In this document: positions 34,201 to 46,179 of the stretch, in pieces
How the letters are laid out: every line of letters begins with the position of its first letter
Numbering within the stretch: position 1 is the first letter of the stretch
NCBI RefSeq assembly: GCF_932294415.1
Contig: NC_065537.1
Span: 2,790,001-2,854,000 of the forward strand
Direction of reading: 5' to 3'
Source of the DNA: Quercus robur
Taxonomy: Eukaryota; Streptophyta; Magnoliopsida; Fagales; Fagaceae
DNA length: 64,000 bases
Program-made: the position numbers and the translations under genes
Notes under the pieces: generated by a model
Told to the model about the DNA's origin: nothing
The model's database searches: none
Seen by the model: only the letters and a program-made list of their open reading frames with translations

Positions 34201-36295
34201 TGGCTAACCTGGTCAAATATGTTTTTTGGCAACAGTTGAGTGAGCAGGAGGACCTCATTGTATGGATGCGAACTGCTGCTCTGCCAACCTTTAGAAAGTT
34301 GTATGGGAAAATAGAGGTGGATCTCGAGCCAAATGATGTCATTAGTGTCACATTGCAGAACAACTATAATACTTACAGTTTTAAAGGCAAGAAAAAGCTT
34401 GTGCTTTCGACCACTAGCTGGCTTGGCGGAAAGAATGACTTTCTTGGCATTGCTTATCTCACCGTTGGCGGGCTGTGCTTCTTTTTGGCTTTGGTTTTCA
34501 CTCTAGTATATCTTGTTAAGCCAAGGTAAGTTTCTTTACCACAATAATCTTGCTCTTAATATCTAGGACTCTCTATAAGAGTGAGGCTGTCAGCTGGTGC
34601 CCTTGTTTGAGCTTTCCATTTTTGCAGCCTATTTCTTTTAAATATGTCTGGCCAGACTCTAGGGAAGCATACTAGGGTACATTAGTGTTTTAGGCTTTGT
34701 TGTCTCTGTTTCCAGGTACCTGCATAAATTGATTAATTGGCATGGTGAAACAGAAAGTGAACTTTTGGTCTTATTTCTATATAATTTCAAAAAGATTTGG
34801 ACATGGGCTTTTGATCATGGAACTTACTCTCTTTTAACCTGCTGTTAGGCAAGCATGTGTAATTATTATGTAGTAAAAATGGGTGAGCTAAATGTAGGCA
34901 TATAATAGTTTTCTTCCTCTTACTTATTTATATTAAATAAATCTCTACTTAATAACTCATTTCCCTTGGTCTTTTGTAAATTAAGAATTTACACCCACCC
35001 TTGTTAATTGAATATTTTTAAATAAGATCTATTACATAGTTAAACTGAAGTTTTATAATATATTAAGTTAAGCTTTTTATTTTAATTAATTTATTTAATG
35101 CAAAAGATAGTTGTTGTTATTGAGAAAATATTATACCTGTTTATGTAATCTGCATTACATAATTGGTTATTTAGTCTAATGGCCTAAAATCATCTTGTTC
35201 CAGCACAATTTTGTGACTATGGTGGAGCTAATGTTCAGTTTAATTTAGGGGTGGTAAGAACTAGGTATATGTTAGCATTAGTGTCTATTGATTAAAATGG
35301 ACCCAAGTTTTATTTATTTTTTATTTTTAAAGAAACTGGACCCAAGTTTTTGGGCAATACCTTCTTTCGGAAAATTATGTGTTTATTTTATTTTACTTAT
35401 TGGAAAACCTTACGAATGATCTATTTAAATCAGTAGCTTTACATGGGAGCATGCGTAATGGTGTAGGGGTTGCTGGTTGGATTCTCCCCGTGCTGCCTAG
35501 GGCCAGTGGCCACTCACTTATTAAAAGGGAAAAAAAGAAAAAGAAAAAAGATAATACTTAATGGGGTCATTGAAATGAATCTTTTCCTGGCCATTGGCTG
35601 TCAATCTTGTAATTACCTACCAGGCTTCAACATCTTTGTAGGCCTGCCTCTTGTCTTTTGATGCACGTGCAGTTCTTGGTTGCTAGAGTGACTCCAGAGT
35701 ATCAGTTTAAATGACACACTCTCATTTCCTCATTTCTTCCCCTTTTTGGGTATCCACATATTTTTCTTATATGGCCCCTTATCCAGCATAGCACATTCAT
35801 TTATTTTTGTTATATAGACATGCTTTTCCTCCAAACATATCATACAGCTAGTTTACCAAGATTCATATAGTTTTCCTGTTGGACTTGTCAAGTATGCCAC
35901 ATCATGCTCTAGATGAGCTTTACTTAATTGCTCTTGTCCAATTTAAAGAAATGTCCTTGTTTATCTTGTCATCCTTGTGGATAATTCTGAGTTAGATAAG
36001 AGAAGAAAGAATCAAGTCTTTTAACTTATTAAGATAAGAAGATCTGCTAATACCTAGTTCAGCCAATGGGGTAGGGTAGGATACTGTGCACCGGGGTGTA
36101 AAAATTCTTTATGAAGAAACATTTTTCATAAGGAATTCCTAGGCAAAAGGAGGGTAAGTAGGATTTAAAAGCAATATGTAGATAGTTATGTCCTGTAACT
36201 CCTGTTACTAAATTTTACTTCTGTTTCCCTCTATTTTCAGGAGACTTGGAGATCCTTCTTACTTGTCATGGAACAGAAATCCAGGAGGGCGTTAA
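28975..36295 (+). CDS. ALIS: ALA-interacting subunit (CDC50/LEM3 family), P4-ATPase flippase beta subunit
   Basis: This protein pairs with ALA P4-type ATPases and is needed for their ER exit and phospholipid flipping. Coding exons are 28975-29065, 30328-30386, 30481-30555, 30639-30752, 31733-31803, 32441-32750, 34236-34525 and 36241-36295. All junctions are GT-AG and phases agree, giving 353-354 residues, the family's usual size. ATGATG at 28975 gives two possible starts; the second (MSSNTASSS) matches relatives better. The order is a cytosolic N-terminus with KPKYSRFTQQELPACKPILTPRW, TM1 (VISAFLLVSVVFIPIGVASLFA), a lumenal domain with paired cysteines, N-glycosylation sites and YYQLDNFYQNHRRY, then TM2 (FLGIAYLTVGGLCFFLALVFTLVYLV) and a short tail (RRLGDPSYLSWNRNPGGR). 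A hAT-like element sits in intron 4. Which paralogue this is cannot be settled by eye. Confidence 0.95.
29099..29137 (+). repeat. 39-base poly-T tract in ALIS intron 1
   Basis: An uninterrupted run of T starts 33 bases after the exon 1 donor. Its length is likely to vary between individuals and assemblies. Confidence 0.85.
30847..31568. mobile_element. hAT-like non-autonomous element in ALIS intron 4
   Basis: The ends begin CAGTGTAGTTAAAGC and, reverse-complemented, CAGCGTAGTCAAAGG, the CAG terminus of hAT elements. Candidate 8-bp duplications are AGCTGTAG (30839-30846) and AGTAGTAG (31569-31576), 6 of 8. Inner sequence continues the inverted similarity (AAGGCATCAAG...GAGGCATGAGG against AGGCAAGGTGAGGCAATGC). 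No transposase is present. A CT/GA-rich patch and a poly-T run (31191-31221) lie inside. It does not disturb the neighbouring splice sites. Confidence 0.6.
35440..35553 (+). repeat. Possible SINE fragment in ALIS intron 7
   Basis: GCGTAATGGTGTAGGGG could be a degenerate A-box, and GGTTGGATTCTCCCC resembles a B-box. The segment ends in an A-rich GAAAAAG tail. No target duplication was found, so this is a weak call. Confidence 0.3.
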
Positions 36296-37077
36296 GAAAG
36301 TTTCTGGACCTATTATGATGGCTTATCTTGAGCTAATCATGGTGGATAATTTACATGATGTAATTTTATGCTTACTTCACCCTTGTGTGAGTTGTACCGA
36401 TATGTTGATATATGCTCTCAGTAGATGCAACATATTTTGAACAAGCTGTACCTTAGGATACAATTGTATTTCATATTAATTTTTTTAATTTGTTTTTATG
36501 TGCCTATATGGTTCTGAGTGCATCTTTGTGCAAAATTCTTTTTAAATTTATATTTAAAAAAGAAGTTAAATTCGTATTCCGCTCTGTGGCATATTATGAT
36601 TGCAGATTGCAGCAAGTAGCAACTTTAATGATCGTCATCACTTCATGTCTGGCTAAAATGTTTCAATCCTGGCTAAAAATATTTTTTTTATTCTTGTTTG
36701 TCAAGTTTAGTACAAGTTATGTTTATACTTGAAAATTTGGACCTTTTCAGCAAGTTAAATAACTAGTATGTGAATTTTGAAGAGTTTGAATCTGTAATAT
36801 TTTAAAAAAAGAAAGAAAAAATTTATAAAAAAATAAAAAAAAAAGTATTCATTTGTATTGGTGAGTTTGGAGTCCTATTGTATAAATGCCTAAAATTTGT
36901 TTGACTGAAATTTCTCACAATTTAAATTTAAAAAAAAGAAGAAGAAGAAGAAGAAGAAGAAGAAATCATGTATAATTCTTAAAATAGTACTTAACATAGT
37001 TAACGGTTCTTTTCATCACGTGATGAGTTTCCAGTTAGGTTAGTTGAAAAACCAATAGGGATTGTGTTTGTGTCCAT
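36296..37077. other. Intergenic space between convergent genes; (GAA)n microsatellite
   Basis: This holds the 3' ends of ALIS (plus) and the methyltransferase gene (minus), which run toward each other. A (GAA)9 tract lies at 36937-36964. No additional gene is seen. Confidence 0.5.
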
Positions 37078-40000
37078 TTATATTACTCTTAGCAAAATGT
37101 TAGCGAGGTATGCGCCTTCAGGGTAGGATGGGTCAATAGGATGATCGCATGCTGCTCCGGCCTGTCGTAGAACTGTAATTTTCCTCCCTGCCATTGATGC
37201 AGCACCCTGATCACAAAGAAAATGATTTTCAAAGTTAATTAGAGAAATGTGTTAATTACTTCCAATTAAGATTAGAATTAGCTATATGTTTGCCCTCAAA
37301 TTTCTAATTTTTGACCAACAACTTTTTGGAAGTAGCATATTTTTTACACACTGAAAAAGGAGCAGCATCAATTCACCAACTGCTTTATTCCAGTCAAATG
37401 AAAGGAATAGGAAACTTGTATTAAGAGAAATCAAGTAAAGCATTGTAGCTAATTGGTTGGAAGATGTCATGGATTCAAGAGCCATTGGTGCATATGTAAC
37501 TTATTAAAAAATATATATACAAAAAAAGAAAAAAAAAAGCATAAGCTTGACTCAACAGACAGGCCTTCTACGGTATGTATTATGTATGTTCCCATCCCAA
37601 TGTAAAGCCATGATAATATTTCTTAAATTATGTAATCATAGCAAGTCTGTTTAAGATATATTATTATTGAAAGAGAAAGAAAAGAGTGAAGATTGAAGAG
37701 TCATCCATGGTACAGATTGTAGCAATCATTCTTGGTTAAAAATCCATGTACTTTGAAGTTGATTACCGATGTAAACTTATACTCAAGGAAGAAGTCAGAG
37801 ATAATTATTTACCTGAAGAGTACTAAAAAAAAAAAATACCTGAAGAGTAGGCAAGAACATCCCACTTTGGGTCATAGCTCCCGAACATGAACAGGTCATG
37901 AGAAGACCACCTCTCTTTGTTAATTGCATTGCTAATGAGTTTAAAGTTCTATACATGCCTAATGCACTTTGTAAAACCTGAATTAAATAATGACCCAGTT
38001 ATCAGCAGAAAATGGCACAAGAATTAGAGAGTAAAAAAAATTGTATGGAATCACTTAACATGAATGTTCAAATACCTTTTTTCGTGGTGCTAATTTAGGA
38101 GGATCAACAATGATTACGTCCCATGATTCATTTTTAGAAAGAGCACCCTTCATAAATTCCACTGCGTCTTCTCTGAGAAATGATATCCTTCCAGGGTCCA
38201 TGTTGTTTAGAACAATATTTTCTTTTGCTAGCTCCAAAGCTGGCAATGATGTATCAACACCTAAAAGAATACTAGATATTTAAAAAACACGTGTAGCTTA
38301 ACGATACATGCAATCTTAACATGTCTACCTCAAATAGAACCAATAGAATATACATTGTCATATTCTTGATGTACTCTCAAGAACCAATACAGAGAAAGTT
38401 AAATAATAATGAAAATCTCATGTGATGAAATCTCCTAAGCCTAATATTATATGAGATAGCAATGAGAATGCAGGGGATGAGGTTATGTATTACTCGTGTA
38501 TTGATAATAATGATTTAATTGTTAAGTATGGAAGATTTCTAAAAGTTTCATAAGAAAAGCATTGCACAACATCTAATGGCTCTTTGACCAAATATTACAT
38601 TCAGACGTTTTGCATTGTATATTAATTTTTGCTCAATATTTGTCAGATCTTATATGCACAATGGCTAAATTTTACAAAGTTCATTTTAAACAGATTTTGA
38701 CAAACAAAATTTTAAATAGATGAAATTCTAATCACAACACACACACACACAAAAGATCTGGAAAGAAAAGTTCACATAATTAGTCAATCATGCCTTCAAG
38801 AAGTTCAGATCTTAATTAGGAATGTCACACATAAGATGGTGAAGCAAAGCCCCACAATAAGAATCACAGATAAGTCATATCCAGCAAGAATTGAAAAGGA
38901 AAAATGACAGTCAGCAATGAACTTATACCAGTGACATTCACAGCACCTCCTCGTGCTGCATTCAGAGCAAAACCACCACTGTAGCAGCAAATATCAAGGA
39001 CTTTTTGACCATCTGAAATTGTTGATATGAACTGACGGTTTTCACGCTGATCAGCATAAAATCCTGTCTTTTGGCCCTCCAATGAAATTGCATAGAAAAT
39101 CCCATTTTCCATAACCTAGCATAACAAAATTACAGGTTGGCATAAGACATTCAACAAATCTCATAAAGAATGGCATAAGACAAGAAGATTCAGCCAGAAG
39201 GCACTTCCAAGATTTTATATCAAATTGGATTCGTGGAACAGGTTCAAATTATATACAAGTTGCATGAATATGAACCCAGCTCCACATTGGCTAAGAAGAA
39301 CTTCATATTCAGGTATAGTACAGGTTTTATCACTCTGGTTCAAATTCAAAGATCTTTTAGATTCCATGAAAGGAGAATTCTTCAATCAGAAGGCCCTTTG
39401 CTATAGTTAAGTTACACACACACCCCAATGGTTATCAAACCCATGACCTCACCCTCCATCTCATTATTATGGAAGGAGGAAGTTCCGTTTGAATTGGAGT
39501 TCATTAGCGTCAATTAGAAGGCCCACAGAAGATGAAATGGCCTAAAAATATACATGCCAATTAAAATCATTACCAGACACGAACCAAATTTGGATTCACA
39601 AGGGTAGAAATAAATGCAACAATGACTTTGAGTTAAGTTATTTCAAATATTTCAATGGAATTAAAAAAAGAAATTGTAGTTGATTCATGTAAGAAATAGA
39701 AATATCCAGACAATATTTTTACTGTTTCAGATTAGCAAGGATCATAGTCCCTGAAATTGGCAGTTTCCTCACTGAAAACATATTTCAAGAGCAGCAATGC
39801 TTCAGAAAACCTTTACAAACCAAGAGGCATGCATCCCTAGTAGGTGAGTGCTTGCAACCAGATGAGATTTGGGAGTCCCGGGGTTTTGTTTTTGGTGGGG
39901 GAGTGTCAAGCTATCACCATGGTGATCAAAGAAATTGGTAAAGGCCAAGAATGAAATGAGCAAAATGTAATGTTTCAAAGGATTTTCTACCTTCGTTCTT

Positions 40001-42775
40001 TCTGGACAAGCAGATGGACGCATTTCCTTCAAATCTGATAAATTTATTCCTTCTTCTTTTAAAATCTCAACAGAAGGTCTCCAGTTTATATGATTAATTT
40101 CATCAATTCTACTGATACAAGCCTCAATTTCTTGTTTGTACTTCTCAACCCAAGCAGCTGATGATGCTATTACAGCTAAATCTCCAAAAACATCAACAAT
40201 TAATCCTGACAATCTGAGATAAAGAACTGACATCAATTAAGTGTATTGGCATTTCCAGGAACAATTTAATTTACAAATAGGAGGGGTAATGTGGGAACAC
40301 CATTTCGTCCTGGATGCAGGACATATGTTGGACTCTGGTTCTGATAATACCATTTGTTCTGTGCACATAGGACTTACATTTAGCTTTTCTAACCACCACC
40401 ACCACCACCCCCACCCCTTCCCCCCCACCCAAAAAAAAAAAAATAACGCTCCACAAGCTTACTTTATATTGATTTAGCAATGATATTTATATATTTTTGA
40501 GCACATATATGTATGTTTGTATATGAATTCTTTTCAAAGCTCTATATGTCTATAAGTCTCTTAGCAGAGGGAAAAGTGTATAAGTCAATTGCCCATGTAG
40601 TTACTTTCTAGAGAGCTATACCCATGGCCTCATTTGTTGATTGGAAATCAAGACCTTATTTAGTTTCATGTGTGCTTGTATATGATGCATGTATACACAC
40701 ATGAATTAATGACTAGCAAGGGAATAAAGAACATGAACAATTTCTTATCTCAACCTCAAATCAAATAGTAAATTTTATGGACATGGCAGATGTTATTAAG
40801 AAATAAAAAAGGCCACCAATAAAAACTTCACCTAACTAATCACGTCAATACCTGTCTCCTTCACTATTTACTAAACGATATGCATTTGTATTGGCCGAGG
40901 GAAGCCCCAAACTCTTACGTAATTCTCTAGCTGCATCAATTCTTGCTTCAAGCAGTTTCTCCATGTTCAATGCACACGGAGGATCTCTGTTTCATATAAA
41001 GTAACAGCTTAACATCCTTGTGAAAGAGATAAAACTGAAAGGGGAATCCCTTTTTAAGTAAATACCTCGTTGCCTCCTCTTCTAGCTGCATTAGCCGAAC
41101 ACAAAACATGGAAACTGAATTATACAATCCCCACCCTATTGGTTTCTCTGTCCCATCAGCTACCAGCACAATATCTCCAGTCCTGGGTGGTGGTCTACCA
41201 ATTATTCTATCAACGGCTCCACTATACACCATTGGGCTACCATCCTTAAAGAGCTGTGTCTTCCCCTTCTTTAGTACAACCTTTGCAACACCTACCAAAC
41301 AAAAACCAATTACAATAAGATTTCAAACTTAAATGACATTAAAACATTTTAGACAAGAATTTCCCATATAAGACATTACTCAAGATAGACACAGCAAAAA
41401 GAATGCAATGACACTGTATAAGGGAAAGGAAAGAAAACTTTAGCATTTAGAGTATAATCTTCACAAAAGAAGATGATAATGATGTAAGGTTCCAACATCG
41501 TCCACATGAAAGGTTAAGAGAACCAAAGATACCAACTGGGCCAAACTGCAATTTTGCTCAAGTTCAAATTGAGGCAGTGGGCTTGAAATATCTATAGCAT
41601 AGGGTAAAAGAGAGGATGAATGTCCCATTTAGAAAAGGCTGTCCCCAATGCACAAAGCTCTCACTTCTACAGGGTCTACGAGAGGTGATTGGTAGGAAGC
41701 ATAATCCCCAATTTTTTTAAAGGAGATGCTGATTCTCGGATGCAAACCCGCGACATGTCATTTTGTTTGGAAGACACTTGTCATTGCACCAAGACCAGCC
41801 CTCTTAGAAAGCAGAAAAATATAGCATCATAAAAATTGTGACACCAACAGATTTTTGTACTAACACGCCAAGAATTCTCACCAATAAAATCTCTCAAAAT
41901 GAGCACAGATTGCGTTTACACTCTCAGGACCCTAAAGGAAAATGAAAGGAAAGAGCACAAATTGACTATATCATGGGAATTGAATTGTTCAATCATCTGA
42001 AGGTCTAACAATACAAACCCTTCAAGAAGTCATTAAAATAATGGACACAACACCGCACTGACTTCAAATTTTAATATAAATCAAAGTTAATACATTGACA
42101 CCCTAGAGTTAAAAAAATAAAATAAAAACTTGCAAGTGAAAGTAATAAAAACAAAGTATAATATTTCAAAGAGCGTTCCTTAAACCCTGAACTTAGTCAT
42201 GACCTCAATCCAAATATGTTGTGTTGGTGTTAATTGTATGTAGCCAAATCATCAACTTTTTTTAGAGAGCAACTTGCCTTGACTGTCAGTCCCCCTCATT
42301 TTCCCATATTCTCTTCTTCCAAAATTTTTTTCCTACTATGGTAAGTAAAACTAGCCAGTTAAGTTGTTGGGCTCATTAAAAAGAAAGTAAAAGCCATTGT
42401 CATTATACAGAAGGACTATGCAACCAATTCTAAAAAAGGAGAAGAAGAAGATAAGGTCGTCTACAGTTTCCAAGTTTCCAATGACCCATTTGTTTTCATA
42501 CATTGCAGAAAGAAACAAAATTTATGCATAATTTCTTTTGGCTTTTACATGTATTTATACTGCAAAATCAGACAAACCCAGAAGCCAAAATTTGCAGATA
42601 TTCACATAGAAAAAGAAAAGAAAAAAAAAAGTCTTAAAAATACCCAGATGCTCAATCAACTAGAAGGACACAGAGAGAAACCTTTGGGTCGAGAAGAAGC
42701 AATTTCTTGAAGAGTGGTGCCTGGTATTGAAGAAAAAGATAGAGACTTTATCAAGCGCGCCGAAATGTGCTGCAT
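37078..42775 (-). CDS. PUA-domain, RlmI-like SAM-dependent RNA methyltransferase
   Basis: By family (E. coli RlmI makes m5C in 23S rRNA) this probably methylates rRNA, perhaps in an organelle. Exons on the minus strand, in order, are 42775-42682, 41291-41066, 40986-40852, 40213-39991, 39115-38929, 38260-38076, 37977-37840 and 37206-37078. All introns are GT-AG and phases agree, giving 438 residues. The first exon ([16 protein letters not shown]...) is basic and serine-rich, like a transit peptide. A PUA-type domain follows (about 32-110; [25 protein letters not shown]). The methyltransferase core has SAM motif [11 protein letters not shown] (265-274), an acidic motif II after GVDTS, and motif IV DPPK (341-344), then a TCSCSG segment in exon 7. 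Its end ([15 protein letters not shown]) matches the family. Intron 1 carries an Au-type SINE. The organelle and exact target base are inferences. Confidence 0.92.
41632..41808 (-). mobile_element. Au-type SINE in the methyltransferase intron 1
   Basis: On the minus strand the element reads GGGCTGGTCTTGGTGCAATG (A-box region), then CGCGGGTTTGCATCC (B-box), CACCTCTCGTAGACCC and GTGCATTGGGGACAGCC. This is the order of conserved blocks known from plant Au SINEs. Flanks TTAGAAAAG and TTAGAAAGC may be the target duplication. It shares the intron's antisense direction, meaning the same strand as the host gene. Confidence 0.8.
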
Positions 42776-43360
42776 GTTTTTGAGAATACACAAATAGTTT
42801 TTTTTTTTTTTTTGGGTTAGAATTCCCTTACCACTTATATTGATTGTTTTTATAAAAACAAGTTAGTAATAAAATTTGGAAAAATATTGTACAATAAACC
42901 TCTTTGGTATCTTTTTCAAGTTTTTTATTTTTTGGGAAAAAGATCATTGATGATTTTATTTAATTAGCTGGTAAATCAGCTATAACAAATGGAAGACAGT
43001 TTGAAGGACAGACTCAATCTAAACTTTTAAAGGTAAAAAAGAAATTGTTCTCTTAATTAAGGCACGTGCAACAACATTACTTGCTGATAAACATGAGAGA
43101 AAGAACAACTCTGTGAAGAGTTTACATGAAAAAAACTAAACTATCTTTTATCACGTGTCCATAAGCCGATCGTAAAGTATCTTTTATCAAGTATTCATAA
43201 GCAGATTGTAAAGTATCACCACGCCTGAGAAACCTTTTCAAGTTAAACTCTAAAGTTTATGCATAAATGCTAACTATATATGGTTGTAATTGTAATAATT
43301 TATTCATTTTATGAGTAACAAAAACCAAACTATGATTATCTAGTACTAAAAATCATGTTT
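42776..43360. other. Upstream region of the methyltransferase gene
   Basis: The promoter and 5' UTR of the minus-strand gene must lie here. A poly-T run lies at 42799-42814. A 20-base block (AAAGTATCTTTTATCA with flanks) is directly repeated near 43140-43220. No gene is seen. Confidence 0.45.
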
Positions 43361-43365
43361 GATTG

Positions 43366-45264
43366 TGTTGAGGGCCATTTGTGGAAGCCCAGGCAGACAG
43401 AAAAGCCCAATAATGAGGGCCACAAAGAATTGACAAGATAAATAGCAAAAAACTCATTACGTCCAAGTGGCAGAAATAATGGATCACAGGCCCAACAAAT
43501 AAATAAATGGGTCTTGAAGAGGCAAGCAGGCTCAAAGAAGCCAGGAAAGAAAGAAATAGCATCCCATGGGCAGAGTATGAGGTAGAAAAATGAGAAAAGG
43601 CCGCCGCAGGCCTAAGACAATGCAAACTAAGAGAGTAAGGGGTTTATGGCAAGCCTATGAACCCCAAAGATAAGGATAAGGTTATTGGGCCGGAGAAGCC
43701 CAATGAAGTTAGTAAAAAATCCATGAGAGTGTGGAATTAGCAAACGGGCCGGGGAAGCCCAAAGAAAGCAATCGGGCCATGGATGCCCAAAGGAAAGTCC
43801 AAAGGGACATAGGAGCCCATGAGTAAAAGTAAAACAGTGCCCATGACAGGCCACTGAGAAAAGGGATAAACGGCTGGCCCAAAAAAGAGGTCCAGCAAGA
43901 TTAAGTTATTATGGCATGAATAACAATTCAACGTGGCAGGCAATAAAGAAAATCAAAAGTGGGCCAAAGAAATGTAAAGCCCATCATCATACAAAACCCA
44001 GTTCCTGAATGGAGAGAAAAACCAAAGGAAAGCCCACATGAAAGGCCAGGAAACGCAAACGGAGAGTCTCCAAGTCGTGGCAGACGCATGAGCAGCAGAC
44101 AGACTCTTGGACAAATTTGAAAGAGAAGCACACGCAAGGCCCAGACACCACCAGCCTGTACCCAGTCAATATAGGACATGGTGGGGCCATGGGCCAGAGG
44201 TAAAAGGTAAAGGGGATATGGTTTGGTGGTGGGGAGAGGGGAAAAGATCTATTTGCGGCTCCTACCCAAGCCTCTTTTGGGAAGTACGTCCTGCTGGAAT
44301 GATAGACCACCCAAAAGAGGCAAGTTTGAGGGGGAACCGTTGGGTGCATGCTCTGAGAGTAAGAGAGAAAGCATTAATACCGTGGCAGGAAGAAATGTTA
44401 TGGTATACAGAGGAACAAAACAAACCTGCCTCTGTCTGGCAAGGGTGGATGTCGCACAGTCCTGGTGGTCGGCAAGTACGCCCAGACCAGACAAAGGCAG
44501 TTAAGGGGCAAGACGGTAAAACACTAGCCACGGCAGACGCTATAAAAAGGCCCTTGCTGTGCCCTGAAGAGGGGATCGAAAAACAGGGTATATTTTACGA
44601 AGGAAAAGAAAAAAACAGAGCAAGAAGAAAAGAAAAAAGATAAGAAAGAAAACAAAGACGAAAAGAAAGGAAACTAAGAAAAAAAAGAGTTAGTTCAATG
44701 GGCATGCACCAATAGATCGGTTTCCCTCTCTCCCCCTTTAAATCTTACTTTCTTCCAAAACGCAAACAAGAACTCTTTCTCTTTGGGCAATAACCATTCA
44801 GGTCTGACTCCCTCAAAACCATTAATCCCCACAGCAGGATCTTTTTCCTGGGGGATTATTTGCATTGAGAAGAGGCGTTCTCTCCTCTTTGGCTTTGCTG
44901 TGGCAGACTAAGCTTAAAACTTAATTTATGCCCATTTGAATAGCCAATATTATTTTCTTCATTTTTCTGTGATTGATATCATTATGACTGTAATCATGCT
45001 TTATTAGCAAGGAATACATAGCCATTTATTTAAATAGTCAAAGTACTCTGTTTTAGTTATTATTATATCTGTCTGCCGTAACTCGTCTGCAACAGTTCTG
45101 CTTGCCGTAAATTTGCTCCTGGCAGACGAGGCATAAGTTTGTGCACAAACCGGCCCAAGTTGAGTTACAATTGGACTGGTCCCAGCTCCCTTACTCAGAA
45201 ACACTATGGCCCATCACCGCAGGAGGCAGCCCAATATACCATACATACAAAAAAGGCCCCTACA
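43366..45264 (+). mobile_element. Solo LTR, 1899 bp, with GATTG target duplication
   Basis: It begins TGTTGAGGGCC and ends GGCCCCTACA (TG...CA with imperfect inverted ends). Exact 5-base repeats GATTG flank it at 43361-43365 and 45265-45269. A TATA box TATAAAAAGG lies at 44541-44550 and marks the U3/R boundary. The U3 half is full of degenerate 20-25-base subrepeats containing GGCC and GCCCAAAG. There is no internal gag-pol, so the internal region was probably removed by LTR-LTR recombination. The open frames inside (for example 44107-44643) have no known domain and are not called as genes. Confidence 0.88.
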
Positions 45265-45269
45265 GATTG

Positions 45270-45499
45270 CAACATAAATATTTTATTAAAAAAAAAAATC
45301 ATCTGAGTTATAGAAAATATTTATATATAAAAATCAAAGTTTTGAATAATACTAAAAATGAGATGATTTTGTTTAATGTAAATAATAAAACATAAAAGCA
45401 AACAATATTAATCATGAGAGTTTTGTTGTAATTTGCTTTTTGACAAATTCGGTAGTTACAATTGTACCCTTAGCACTCACTACTTATTCTTTAATGCTT
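45270..45499. other. Short AT-rich spacer
   Basis: Nothing is recognised between the LTR and the next element. Confidence 0.5.
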
Positions 45500-46172
45500 A
45501 GTTTGTTTTGAAGTAAAATATTTTACATGTAAAACTTTTACAGTAAAATATTTTCAGGTGTTTGTATGCATGATAAGTAAATTTTTTCAAGCAAACCACA
45601 AAAATTGATGGCTCAACTAGCACTGGTGACAAGAACAGTGGCTTCGATGACCGCAATAGGAGTGGCGTTTTCGGTGACCAGATTGCAAGCACCGATAGTT
45701 GAAACGGTGTCTTTGGCCACTAGACTGCCAGTATTGGTGATTGGAATAGTGACTTTAGTCATCAAACCTCTAGCACTAGTCGCTAGAAAGGTGTCTCTGG
45801 CCATAGAACTATCGGCACCAGTGGCTAGAACAACGACTTTGGTTATCAAACCTTTGGCACTTGTCTCCAAAACGGTGGCTCTGGCCACCGAACCATCAGC
45901 ACTAGTTGTTGGAACAACAAATCTGGTCACCGAGCCGAAGACATCGATCATTGGAGCAGTGGCTTCAACCATTGGAATGTTAGCACCTACTGCCTAACCC
46001 ACCAAACCGATGATCTAGCAATCATATGGGGTGAAGTGAAGTCACGATGTGTTTTTGTAAAATGTTTTACCAAAATTTTAAAGATAAAATGTTTAACAAC
46101 TTTTGATAAAGGATTTTACTGCCAAAGAAAAATATTTTACAAGTTTAACCATATTTTACATGCAAACAAACA
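45500..46172. mobile_element. Mutator-like non-autonomous element carrying a minisatellite
   Basis: The left end, CTTAGTTTGTTTTGAAGTAAAATATTTTAC, is similar to the reverse complement of the right end, CTTAATTGTTTGTTTGCATGTAAAATATGG. Further AGTAAAAT/TGTAAAAT blocks continue inward on both sides. The central 375 bases are a 42-bp tandem repeat (45620-45994). No clean 9-bp target duplication was found, so the superfamily assignment is tentative. Confidence 0.5.
45620..45994. repeat. 42-bp minisatellite, about nine units
   Basis: Units start at 45620, 45689, 45731, 45773, 45815, 45857, 45899 and 45941. A 27-base partial unit lies at 45662-45688 and a last partial unit at 45983. Units share GCACTAGT at the start and TGGTCACC/TGGCCAC in the middle. 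Because the period is a multiple of three, a frame is open across the array on both strands (130 codons plus, 119 codons minus). Codon content is repetitive (alanine, threonine, valine) and resembles no known protein. Confidence 0.9.
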
Positions 46173-46179
46173 ATTAAGC

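Noticed and set aside
37430-37510. tRNA-like TAGCTAATTGGTTGG ... TGGATTCAAG segment in intron 7 of the methyltransferase gene
   Set aside because: Could be a SINE head, but no target duplication or clear family match; too weak to call.
38055-41298. Separate small genes suggested by individual open frames on the minus strand
   Set aside because: These frames are exons of one methyltransferase gene, joined by GT-AG introns with consistent phases.
44107-44643. 178-codon open frame in the solo LTR
   Set aside because: It lies across the U3/R region of an LTR, has overlapping long frames on the other strand, and shows no recognised domain.
45605-45997. 130-codon alanine/threonine/valine-rich open frame
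   Set aside because: It is the product of a 42-bp minisatellite that is also open on the opposite strand; no start context or family match.
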